From: Circinella minor
Taxonomy: Eukaryota > Mucoromycota > Mucoromycetes > Mucorales > Lichtheimiaceae
Assembly: GCA_016758965.1 (NCBI GenBank)
Contig: JAEPRB010000315.1
Coordinates: forward strand, 1-39,858
DNA length: 39,858 nt
Direction of reading: 5' to 3'
Shown piece after piece: positions 25,746 through 37,008 of this stretch. Under the pieces are notes generated by a model. That model made no database searches, was not told where the DNA came from, and was given only the letters and a program-made list of their open reading frames with translations. The number at the start of each line of letters is the position of its first letter. Position 1 is the first letter of the stretch. The position numbers and the translations under genes were made by a program.

Positions 25746-27099
25746 TTAGGATGATCGTAGAATAGTATTTCTGTTCTTCTTGTTTCGATTCCATTTGCGC
25801 CATGCAAGGAGGGTTGTAGTACCAGCAATAATAGTGGCACCCAACACACTTAACAAATCTGGGTACTCATGGAAAACAAGGATACCAAACATAAAAGCTA
25901 AGCAAATTTCTACCATTCTCATCACCGATGCAGGCCCTGCTGGTGCCAATTGTAATCTGTAACATAAAAATTTCAATAGTTAGATAAGATTCTCCATATG
26001 TACGTATATACTCTATAGTAACTAAAAATCATTTTACCCTTTGCCCATAAAGCAATGACTTGAAAATTGCAAAATTCCAACAAATAACAAAACGCTATAT
26101 TCAAAGAAAGATTGTGGTCTAACCCATTCTTGTACCGAAAACAATAATATTACACTCACTAAACTTGTAATGATTCCGTTGTAAACAACGATAACTAGAA
26201 AATGAACTGATGTGCCAATTTTACGAGTGGTCACATACATAAAGGCAATCATAATTGCGCCAACAATACCAGAAATAGTACCAAGCGTTCGTAAGTCATC
26301 ATCCGATGATGATTCAGGTTCAGGTTGATCCCCAAAATGTAAAAATCCAGGTTTAGTTACAAGAATGGTACCCGCCAAACATAGCACTGCACAAATGCCT
26401 TCAAATAAATGAAATGGTTCATGTAACATTACTGCCGCAAGTATGGCCGTAAATATAGGATTCAAGTAGGCGATAACTATATAAAAGGAACGTTAAGATT
26501 GCAAATACGTAATATAATTTTTAGATGTTTGTTTTCAATAATAAAGAGAAGCTATATCATTAATTCTTAATCATACTACAATAACTTTCACTAGAAAATA
26601 TTTTTATTATACTAATGTAGTCTTTCATTCACATCATCGCCTTAAAAAATGATGAGTAAAATAAAAAAAAAAATAACAAACCTGTAGCATCTCCAAGGGG
26701 AAGTTGTGTCATGCTGTAAAAAATAGTTGCTAAAGCAAGTGCGCCTGATAAACCACGAACAGTAAGCCATCCATAGAGACGGCGTGGCCCAAATGGGTTC
26801 TTGACTCCAACAGTAAAACATGTTATCAAACAAAGTACTGTTTCAACCATTGAGCTGACCAAGGATATTTGAAATGATGGAATACGGGATCCAATTAACT
26901 TGATAAACAAGTTCAAAATGGATAGTGAAAATGCATTCAATGCCATTAATCCTAAACCTACTGCTTCCGACCGATTGTTGTTATCGTTGTTGATTGATAA
27001 TACGTTTGCTGTTGGTAAAAGCGGATCAAGTTCATTACTTTTATTGAATGAGCCCAACGCCTGTTTTTCTACCGGTAATTGGTACTGATTATGTGACAT
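25746..27099 (-). CDS. EamA/DMT-family membrane transporter
   Basis: A ten-helix transporter of the drug/metabolite transporter superfamily, related to SLC35G-type proteins and yeast YPL264C/YMR253C; substrate unknown. Three exons: 26682-27099, 26038-26476 and 25746-25956 (1,068 nt, 355 aa). The first 45 residues are a hydrophilic cytosolic tail. Two EamA repeats follow. The first ends with YLNPIFTAILAAVMLHEPF and a VTKPGFL segment, the second with LAPAGPASVMRMVEICLAFM, FHEYPDLLSVLGATIIAGTT and a basic tail (RKWNRNKKNR). A Ser/Asp-rich loop (PEPESSSDDD) separates the repeats. Both the LNP...HEPF and the PDLLSVLGA signatures are typical of the family. No neighbour hints at a substrate. Confidence 0.9.
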
Positions 27100-28683
27100 T
27101 TTTTTGAGTAATAGTTGATGATGCTGTATGTTCCCGGGAAAAAAACTGTGTAGTATAGATATAGAGTATTGAAAAAATAAAGAGAATGAGATGAAGCGAA
27201 AGAAAGGAATGAGATTACTTCATCTATTATTATTATATTCATGTTATTCGTAGTATTGTTTTTCCGTGTGTATGCTCCATTGTTTGTTTATATAATCATT
27301 GTTTGTTCGAAATAAAGTGAAGAACAAGAAAGCTTTTCGGGATTAAAGATAACCAAAATATAATGACCAACAGGAAACGGTACCTTGGTTGAGACCAACT
27401 GTATATGGGCATATATATTGGAGTTGGCTAAAGAGGATGAAAGCACCGAAAAGATTATCATGGGCCTGTATATATCGTTATCTTAATATAATCAAAAAAA
27501 AAAACTTTCTTTTCCTATGCTACGTATATAGTATCTAAAAATTAAGCCCACATTCATACTACGTACAATATCAAAATATTTTTAAAGTGATATTCATGAG
27601 AACAACATAATATAGAAAATAAAAAGACAAGCTAACCCTTTTCATGTATAGAAAGTTATTTCCTTCTATACTAACGTATTAGTCCGCTATATATGAAACT
27701 GTACAACATAAACAGACTTGGTAATAATAATTTAGAACACGAATTGCAGCACACATTTTGAATGTGACGCGATAAACAAAAATGTTTATAGAACAGTGTA
27801 AAGAAAACAAAATACGCACTCAACTTTATTTGTTTCTAATGGTTACAAATATAATTAGTTTATCCATATTATTACCTGTTGATAAGGGGAAAAATAGTTA
27901 ATAAATACCTTTACGTATCGTTCTTTACATAGTGGATAGTCTACTCTAACCTCGTCGAATATCCGTTACCTTTTTTTGTGATCGAGATGAAGATCACGAA
28001 AAACAGCATAATTTTGATTAGTTTTATATATTACAGTATATTCGTGATTCTTTTTATATTTCCTCCTTTTTTTAAAATAATAATAATCAAATTTTATACC
28101 AAACGGCAGCTTACTACTATAATAATGTCCCCTATGAGGGGTTTTTTCAGTTAATACCTACATCCACTTTTTCTCTTTCTATATCATATACCTATACACT
28201 TTTCAGCCCCAATGTACTGCAGGGACGCAACTATATGCCTACGTATAGGGGCAGGTCAAATTAGTCTTCCCATAAACAAAATAATAAATTTCAGCCTACG
28301 TACTATAATAATTATTCTATGACAGCATCGATCAGCGAGACCTCTTTTCTTTTTCTTTCCACCTACATACCAGCCATTTTACAGTATTATATTAATTTAT
28401 GTGTACGTATCATACTATCATTATTATTTTTTGTATAACAGATATGTTGTACATGCCTAATAGTAGCATTTTGTTATGGACCCCTCTATGTATTTATATA
28501 ATATTAAATTTATACATTTTGATTATAAGTGATATTATTATAGTACAGTATAACAAGCAATCAGTTGTCGTTTTTTTAACATGAGTTTCAATTACGTAAA
28601 GAACTACCACAGGGCAGCCTAGAAAAACTATTTTAGTATTACTAAAGTACCTTGGGACTTTTGCTGCGCAAGTATGGATTCTG
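27100..28683. other. Intergenic region, 1.6 kb, with 3' flank of F-box B
   Basis: The first kilobase shows no gene. From about 28060 to 28680 it matches the 3' flanks of F-box genes A and C, but is split by about 160-170 bases (about 28140-28300) absent from the other two. This inserted part includes a short GC-richer stretch around 28205-28250 (GGGACGCAAC, TAGGGGCAGG). Confidence 0.6.
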
Positions 28684-31051
28684 TTAATTAAAGGTATCAA
28701 AATCAAAATCAGAATCCAAATCCAAATACTCAATGATTTTTACATATTTGAATTTTCTACTTGTACTATTTACAAATGCTATAATATCTCCAGAGTCAGC
28801 ATCACAACGTTTTAAAACCAAAGTATTCAACTTCTTTGCACTATGAATTGATACTTTGATATCATCGCTAGTTACCCACTTTATGTCATATAAATGAAGT
28901 GCTTCAAGCTCATCCATGATGCTAATTATATCGAAAAGCATATTACGATCCAGTACATTGTTCATGCTCCCTAATATGAGCTTGGTTATTTGCACATTTT
29001 GCTTATTTAACTTAATGAAAAAGTTTTTGAAGCCTTGACGTGTGATTCTACTATTCCCCTGGAAACTCAAGCCTTTGATCGTCTTGATATTAGCAAGAGC
29101 ATCAAGTACATTGTCCGAGATATTATAGCAATAGTCAAGCATAACATTTCTTAGCTTTTTTGTTGTATTGGGTCCAGGCAGCGATGTGACGGCATATTTG
29201 TTGAATAATCGTATCCAACACTGTGCTGCAAGAGCATTATCCTGGTCATTGCTTTCAATGAAAACTTGTGCGAACCCAAGGGTCTCCAATATTTCTTGTG
29301 AGTTGATCAATGTATCCACAACAGCAAATAAATCAGACGTTCCAACCGATTTAAAATACTTGAGAGAGGGTCCGACCATACGGCAAAAGAGTGGTTCATA
29401 TACCCCATAAATATCTGGCCAGAACATTATTTTTTGCAATCGATCCAAATTTAGTACAACACTTGCTGCTTCTCTTGCGTAATCTGGACGAAAATTATCA
29501 TACGGTTCGCCATCCAAATCTTGTTGCGACGTGATCCCCATGTTGGCATGGATTATCTCCAATGTTTTTTGGTTTTTTTGCAAAAGTCGCAAAAATTCAT
29601 CGCCAGATACACCTTCCCAACCGTTACCGGAGTAGAATGCGCGTAACCTTCCTTGTTCCTGCTTGGTATACATATTATTCATGCCTATAATCGGAATTAT
29701 TGGCTCATTGTTGTTGTGGTCTTGATTTAATACTTCATGTGATACTGGTAGTTCATATCCATTATTATACCCCAACATTTCGACATTGAGAAAATAATCG
29801 GTTACAATGTCGAGTGCGCTTGGTGTTGCTTCCTCCAATCTTAATCGTCGAACATATGGACACCATCTTGTTAACGATTTAAGAGCATCACTGGACGTTG
29901 ATGATGTACTTAATGTAAAGTCGATCAAAGAACGATGTGGCTCTTGTAAAACTTCTAGTTCACCAAGTACCTCTGCAAGGGAATCCCGCACAAGGAAAAA
30001 AAGCTTTTTAAGATAAGGAAGATGAAATAGTATATCCGTAATTGTTATTGAGGTTCCATATTTGTAAAATCTAAGATCAATGTTGGTCAAAGTGTAGCGC
30101 ATTTTCCAAAAGCCGTTCATTAATGATGTTATTGAGTTTGTACAGAACACATCAACAACCATATCATCTGTAATAATAATAATAAAAATAGTAATAGTAA
30201 CAAGAGCAAAATTATTACTAGTTAATTTACGTACTTCATCACTATCAACATCTTATCTACTACGAAATTACATAGTGTATTCATGTTGTATAAAAATTAT
30301 ATTTACCAGTCAACACAAGTGACTTTAGGTTTCTAAAATGTCCGTTTTCCAAATGTCCAAGATATTTCAACCATACATTCTCCTCTGTTGTTGTAATGGT
30401 GAGATGATTGATATGTTTCGCGATCTTTGATAACACTTGTGAAACAGCAATATCCCCATTATGGTCATGATCATTATATATATATTTCCACGCCTCTTGA
30501 CAATTTTCTAGCCGCTGAGACCATGTTGTCGAAACATCAAATAAATTTGACCTTTCTGCTTCTGATAATAATTTTACAATTTCATCCTTTACTTCTAATG
30601 GAAGAGCGCTCACCAAGTCAAAATGTTGATTATTTTTTTCATCCGCCATCTTTTTGGCTTGTAACAATTGCCCATAAGCTAAATGATTCGTTGGTACTTT
30701 TTCTAAACCTTCTTGGTACACTTTTAAAGCTCTTTTTTGCTTTCCTTGCATAGACAATATTTTACCAAAGCACAAGTAACTCTGAGGTAGAGTCGGTGCG
30801 TATTTTATCATGGTTTCAGCATCTTGTTCAGCAGCTCCAAATTTACTTTTCATACCGAGCGCATGAGCACGATGTTCAAGCATCAATAAAAGTTCTAATT
30901 GTTCTATATGTACAATTGTATTTGTTGCTTGTCGAATGAGTTCACCATAGTCGCGATGGTTGTATGCATTCTTGACTTTTTCGAAAGAAGATAAAGGTAT
31001 AGCTGTATTGATGATCGTAGTTGTCGTGGTAACTGATGATGTAGTACTCAT
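28684..31051 (-). CDS. TPR/F-box/LRR protein, copy B
   Basis: A paralogue of copy A and probable SCF substrate receptor. Exons 30307-31051 and 28684-30167 (2,229 nt, 742 aa), intron 139 nt. TPR-like residues 22-122 and F-box 144-194 differ from copy A at only a handful of positions (ATPL to AIPL, GEIIRQ to GELIRQ, SETER to SEAER). The divergence starts sharply just after the F-box (NDHDHNGDIAV against NDLGYVGVIAV). The LRR exon is about four-fifths identical to A at the protein level by eye. Changes cluster at strand-adjacent positions (LILGSMNNVLDR against LKLGDMEGLVDS). The C-terminus is an acidic Asp/Phe tail. No stop or frameshift is seen. Copy C follows head to tail on the right. Confidence 0.88.
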
Positions 31052-31801
31052 GTTTAATCACGAGAAAAAGTAAATGAAAAAAGGACGGCGAAGGTAAGAG
31101 GGAAGGTAATAAAAAGTAAAGGAAATACCTTATGTATTTTTATATGGTCTTTTCATATTTTATTTTTACAAGTTTATTTATGTGTGTAAGAAAAAATAGG
31201 AAAATAGGTTACGCAAAGGAAGCGCCACCGTATTATAGTTTGTACCTTAACAAAGAGGCGAAGCATCTCAGCATTAACATTGATAAGTACGTATTTGCCT
31301 TTAAAAAAAATTCTAAGAGCTTTCGTGTGATGCAAACATCTCGTGTTAAATGTTAGGTACTGTAATCAAAACTTATATCAAACAACAAATTATTATTATG
31401 ATCATATATGATGTATCCTATGACAACAACAAGTTTCTTCTTATTGCTTCTACCAGACATTCTATACTAATAAAATGTAAGCTTACATGTCATATTATCA
31501 TTATTATTATTTTGTATAACTGATACACTATATATATATATATATATATATATACATGTGTAATGGCATTTTGCAATGGAAACCTCTATGTAGTTATATA
31601 GTATTTATTTATGCATTTTAATTACAAGCGATATTACTATAGTACAGTATAATTAGAAATAAGTTGTCACTTTTTAACATGGGGGCTAATTGGAGAATTA
31701 CTGCGGGCGCAGCGTAGAGGGACCATTTTAGTATTACTGGAGTACGTTGTGACAGTGGTCGAACGTTTGTTGCACCCCTAGTAACTCTCTTAATTAAAAG
31801 T
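31052..31801. other. Junction between F-box B 5' flank and F-box C 3' flank
   Basis: About 31052-31200 matches the 5' flanks of copies A and C. From about 31365 the sequence matches the F-box 3' flank. Between them is a short divergent stretch. A (TA)13 microsatellite lies at 31529-31554. There is no gene; the layout shows direct tandem duplication of a unit of about 3.1 kb. Confidence 0.7.
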
Positions 31802-34161
31802 TTAAAAATCAAAATCAACATCAAAGTCCAAATCCTCAATGATTTTTACATATTTGAATTTTCTACTTGTACTATTTACAAATGCTATGATATCTTTATA
31901 GTCCACATCACAACGTTTTAAAACCAAAGTATTCAACTTCTTTGCACTATGAATTAATGCTTTGATATCATCACTCGTTATCCACTTTATGTCATATAAA
32001 TGAAGTGCTTCAAGCTCATCCATGGTGCTCATTATATTGAAAAACGTATCACGATCTAAAATTGTATCAAGATTCGGCCAATCTCGCATATATCCCAACA
32101 TGAGCTTGGTTATTTGCATATTTTGCATATTTAATTTGATGAAGAAGTTTTTGAAGCCTTGACGTGTAATTCTACTGGTACCCCGAAAACCCAAGCCTTT
32201 GATCGTCTTGATATTAGCAAGGGCATCAAGTACATCGTCCGATGTATTAATACAATCTTGAAAGATAACATTTCTTAGCTTTTTTGCTGTATTGGGTCCA
32301 GGCAGCGATGTGGCGGCGTATTCGTTACATAGTCGTACCCAACACTGTGTATCAAGAGTATTCATCTGGTCATTTCCTCTATTTGCAACTTCTGCGAATC
32401 CAAGCGTCTCTAACATTTGTTGTGAGTTGATCAATGCATCCACAACAGCGGGTAAATCAGACGTTTCAACCGATTTAAAATATTTGAGTGACGGTCCGAC
32501 CATACGGCAAAAGAGTGGTTCATATACCCCATAAATATCTGGCCAAAACATTAACGTTTTCACTCGATCCAAATTCAGCACAACACTTGCTGCTTTTCTT
32601 GCGTAATCTGGACAATAGTTATCATAGGGTTCGTTATTCGTATATTGCTGGTATGTCATCGCCATTCTGGCATGGATTATCTCTAATGTTTTTTGATTTT
32701 TTTGCAAAAGTCGTAAAAATGCATCGCCAGATATACCTCGCCCACCGCGACTGGAGTAGAATGCGCGTAACCTTCCTTGTTCCTGCTTGACATACATATT
32801 ATTCATGCTGATAATCGGAATAATTGGATTCTTGTTATTGTATTCTTGATTTAATACTTCCTGTGATGGTGGTAGTTCTACCATGTTATTATACCCTAAC
32901 ATTTCGACATTGGGGAAATAGTCGTTTACGATGTCGAGTGCATCTAGTGTTGCTGCCCCCAAGCTTAATCGTCGAACATATGGACACCATTTTGCTAATG
33001 CTTTGAGAGCAGCACCGGTTGTGAAAAGGGTAGTTAATGTAAGGTCGATCAAAGAACGATGTGGCTTTTTCAAAATGTCTAATTCACCCAGTATATCTGC
33101 GAGTGCATCCTCCACATCGAAGATAAACGTTTCGAGATGAGGAAGATAAAATAGTATATCCGCAATTGTTATTGAAGATCCCTCGTCACAGAACATCAGG
33201 TTGACCTTGACCAAAGTGTAACGTATTTTCTAAAAACCTTTTATCAATGACATTGCTACGTTTGCATTGAACATATAAATATCCAGATCAACTGTAATAA
33301 TAATACCAGTAGTGGTACCAAGAGCACAGTCATTACGTACTAGTTAGTTTACGCATTCCAACATCTTCTCTACTATGAAATCGCATATTGTATTAATGTT
33401 GTATAAAGACTATATTTACCTGCCAATTCAAGTGATTTGAGATTCTTAAAATGCCCGTTTTCCAAAAGTTCAAGGTATTTCAACCACACCTCCCTATTTA
33501 TTGATGTAATGGTGAGATGATTGATATGTTTGGCGATCTTTGATAACACTTGTGAAACAGCAATAACCCCATCATACTGATCATTATATATATATTTCCA
33601 CGCCTCTTGACAATTTTCTAGCCGCTGAGACCATGTTGTCGAAACATCAAATAAATTTGACCTTTCTGTTTCTGATAATAATTTTACAATTTCATCCTTT
33701 ACTTCTAATGGAAGAGCGCTCACCAAGTCAAAATGTTGATTATTTTTTTCATCCGCCATCTTTTTGGCTTGTAACAATTGTCCATAAGCTAAATGATTCA
33801 TTGGTACTTTTTCTAAACCTTCTTGGTACACTTTTAAAGCTCTTTTTTGCTTTCCTTGCATAGACAATATTTTACCAAAGCACAAGTAACTCTGAGGTAG
33901 AGTCGGTGCGTATTTTATCATGGTTTCAGCATCTTGTTCAGCAGCTCCAAATTTACTTTTCATACCGAGCGCATGAGCACGATGTTCAAGCATCAATAAA
34001 AGTTCTAATTGTTCTATATGTACAATTGTATTTGTTGCTTGTCGAATGAGTTCATCATAGTCGGAATGGTTGTACGCATTCTTGACTTTTTCGAAAGAAG
34101 ATAAAGGTATAGCTGTATTAATGATTGTAGTTGTTGTGGCAACTGATGATGCAGTACTCAT
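31802..34161 (-). pseudogene. TPR/F-box/LRR copy C with in-frame stop codon
   Basis: The same two-exon plan: 33420-34161 and 31802-33291, splice sites and phases intact. Codon 268, TAG at 33230-33232, stands where copies A and B have TGG (Trp of GFWKMRY). Translation from the normal start would end after TPR, F-box and the first few residues of exon 2. The frame beyond the stop is open for another 470-odd codons with clear LRRs and an acidic tail, so the damage is a single base. The mutation creates TTTTTAG, which looks like a splice acceptor, but using it would shift the frame. Possible readings are a young pseudogene, a truncated F-box protein lacking its LRRs, stop read-through or a sequencing error. 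Exon 1, intron and upstream flank match copy A closely; the 3' part of exon 2 is nearer to B. Confidence 0.8.
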
Positions 34162-35400
34162 GTTTAATCACGCGAAGCAATAAATGAAAAAAGGACAGCG
34201 AAGGTAAGAGGGAAGGTAATAAAAAGAAAAAGGAAATACCTTATGTATTTTTATATGGTCTTTTCATATTTTATTTTTACAAGTTTATTTATGTGTATAA
34301 GAAATAGGAAAATAGGTTACGCAGGATGTGTAACCGCCACCAAAGAGGCGCAGTATCGCAGCATTAACCTTTTTTTTTTCGGTAGAGACTGTGTTGCCGC
34401 ACATTTTTATTTATGAAGGCAAATCATAAAAGGAGGAAAAAACGAGCATAAAAGTCAAAAAGCAGGGACCGCAGCATTAACAATTCAATGAGCTTGTGTG
34501 ATACAAACAACTTGTACGTATTAAATGTTAGTGTATGCTAAACTCTTATAATGATTGATAAAGTATTGTACAACCAGCGCTTGACAACCAATGAATTTAG
34601 AGGGTTACTACGGCCAAGCTTAGATGGACCACTTTAGTATCACTATAGTTCATTTCAATTTAAAAAATAAAATGTACGCACCGATTTTTTTTACATGCAG
34701 AAAATATCAAACTCTTAGGATTCACATGTTATTGTTTCTTTTTAACTTATCATTTGTCCAGTATATATAATAGTTGTAATTATTTACAATTTCTTTGAAC
34801 CTTTCCCATCTCTCCACTTGTATCAATAATAATGCTAGTATTGTATCTGTTCTAATCATATACAATATATTAAAAAAAAAGGATCGATTATCCTGTGATT
34901 GCTGTAGTTGCTTTATTATTACTATTTTCGTAGGTTTCTAACATGGATGATGTAATTGTTGGAGGTATCATTTTCAATGCCTTTTCAAAATGAATCATTT
35001 CTACTTTATCAGCTGTGTGCATATCACGCAGTGCCATCATTGCTGCTTCTCGACATACATTTTGCAAATCAGCACCAGTATACATATTTGTCTATAATTA
35101 ATAAATGATTAGATTATTATCTTTAAAATGATGGCTTCCAGGTATTAAATTACTTTGCAACTTACTTGTTTCGCTATGCTGATTAGATCTACATTATCAC
35201 TTAAAGGAGTTTTTCGAGTATGAATCTTTAAAATCTCATTTCGAGCTTCTTCATCTGGTGGTGGTGGAACATATACCAATCGATCGAACTGTCCTGGTCG
35301 CAATAAAAAGTAGCAGAACGATTAATACGGAGCGTTCTTTTTTTTTTCATGGATACGTAAAAAGATTATAAAATTTAACTTAAGAATTATTTTCTACTGT
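33292..35400. repeat. Duplicated block shared with 19106-21240
   Basis: From the F-box intron through exon 1, the upstream flank and the last exons of the AAA ATPase gene, this block is almost identical to the region around copy A. Identity weakens after about 35300, where a small deletion and a T run appear; weak similarity goes on to about 35400. The block ends left exactly at the intron/exon 2 border of the F-box gene. Confidence 0.85.
34888..35400 (-). pseudogene. 3' fragment of the AFG2B-like AAA ATPase gene
   Basis: Carries a full copy of the last exon (34888-35091; one visible change, TTITG to TAITG at the end), the preceding intron, and most of exon 12 read leftward from about 35305. 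One CCA codon is added in the PPPDEE stretch, and the sequence breaks up after the RPGQFDR region where the parent has RPGRFDR. It has no Walker motifs, no start and no upstream exons, so it cannot make an ATPase. It was carried along with F-box copy C. Confidence 0.85.
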
Positions 35401-35593
35401 ATTTTTGTTTGTCATTAAGTTTCGTTTTTTATGTTTTTAATAGAACTCTTTTATATATATATATATCAACAATGACAAATTAATCTCAAAAGCATTATTG
35501 TACTACGTAACAAAAAAAAAGAGATAAAAATTATTATCTCTATCCAAACAACAGAAGAGAAGCTTTGCACTGGACAAGAAAATAAGTATTGTA

Positions 35594-36291
35594 CAGTGAT
35601 TATTCGTTAAACCGGTACTCAATATATGTGAGGATTTGTACTGGCCTAGCGAATTACCGGTCTAGCAGCTGGTACTGATATGTAGAATATACTGGAAAAT
35701 TAACTACAATTAAATTAAGCTGTATGGATAGGATAAAAATAATAATAGTTCATATAATGTCGCTTTTTGCTACGATGAGCTAATCTTTTAGTAATAAAAA
35801 TAATAATAGTGTATTCATCAAATAGTGATAATGAACCAGAGATTGGTTGAATAAGGAATTCACACAACAAAGTGTGTTTAATATGGACGATTGTTAGAAG
35901 CAGTTGAATAAATGAGTACGTACGTAAAAATAAATTGTATCAACAACCTAATTACATATTCAATGGTAATGAACAATTACATGACAAAGTTGAAAAGAAG
36001 TGCATACATACGCAGATGAGGAGAAAGAAAAAAAAACATCTGTGTAAAGTTGGCGAAAAAGAGACACTGTTATCAAAACAAGATGTTGAGAAGCTTTCTT
36101 TTGACGACAAGAATGATTTGTGTATTTTTAATTACTATGAAAACAAAGTACGTAGCCAACTGAAAGCAAAAGGAAGAGCCGAGATAACGTTTGAGGAAGG
36201 CTATATTACTAATTTTACCAATAAAAAGACTAATATTATATTATATAAAATAAGAAAGCTCGCTGGACACCGGTTTAACGAATAATCACTG
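35594..36291 (+). mobile_element. TIR element with TA duplication, 698 bp
   Basis: Both ends, read inward, begin CAGTGATTATTCGTTAAACC and stay identical for 23 bases (35594-35616 and 36269-36291). A TA flanks each side (35592-35593 and 36292-36293). CAG...CTG ends with a TA duplication are typical of the Tc1/mariner-pogo/Tigger group. The element differs in sequence from the one at 10053. It contains one open frame of about 116 codons (35935-36285, no ATG until residue 28) running into the right TIR. It is a deletion derivative, not an active autonomous copy. Confidence 0.88.
35935..36285 (+). pseudogene. ORF inside the 698-bp TIR element
   Basis: The frame has 116 codons but only an in-frame TTG at its beginning; the first ATG is at 36016. 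It is lysine-rich (RRKKKKHL) with a charged central part (FDDKNDLCIFNYYENKVRSQ) and ends within the right inverted repeat. Just upstream, another frame reads SDNEPEIG before a stop, hinting at the broken end of a longer transposon protein. I see no DDE catalytic signature. It is probably a transposon-derived remnant. Confidence 0.35.
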
Positions 36292-37008
36292 TATTATCTT
36301 GTAAATTTTATATGTACATATAGTATTTACCAAGTGTTTTTACTCTTGTTAGTTTTGCTTTACAGTCATTTTTTTTTTATCAAATAGAAGTTGAAATAAA
36401 ATAATCATGTCTTTGTATTTTATTCTCAATATAATATATATAACTTTCTTTCTTTTTTTTTATTACGTAAGAGCTAAAAGTGATTAGAGTTATGTGAGTA
36501 TGTCTACAGCAAAAAGCGTTAAAATAATGAAATCACATTATAATTTAACTTGGCCAAAAACAATAAATTAATGTACTTGTATTTTATTTTATCGGTTTCG
36601 AAGTTATTATTTGAAAAAAAAAAAAAAAATAGTTCGAACATTCTTTTACTGTTACAATTAAGACAAGTATTTGTTCTATTCTTCTCAAAATACCCTATAT
36701 TCTACCATTAAACTTCAAGGTTCACTTTCATTTATAACTATTTCTTATTGTCAAGTTCTTGAAATAATAATAATAATAATAACCATACGTACATTATTAT
36801 ATTATTCATTATTTTTATTTTATTATCAAGAGTGTATGTATAAGCACAAAAAAAAAAAGGGGGGGGGACTCAATGTGCGTGAATGTTTTTTTTTTCTTTC
36901 AGATAAAATAAGTTTCACACCCTCCAATTTCTTTTATTTTCTTTTCTTTCACTTTTTCTATTTTTTTTTATTTTTTTTTTTTACTTTGAAACAATACAAT
37001 TTATATTA
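36292..37008. other. Upstream region of the Q/N-rich F-box gene
   Basis: No gene is seen. It contains an A11 run followed by G9 (36848-36867) and long pyrimidine tracts at 36885-36985, which likely form the promoter and leader of the gene at 37009. The 112-codon frame here is low-complexity Phe/Tyr from these tracts. Confidence 0.6.

Noticed and set aside
33214..33291. Rescue of F-box C by splicing to the TTTTTAG made by the nonsense mutation
   Set aside because: Using that acceptor leaves the reading phase wrong and leads to an early stop, so it does not bypass the lesion.
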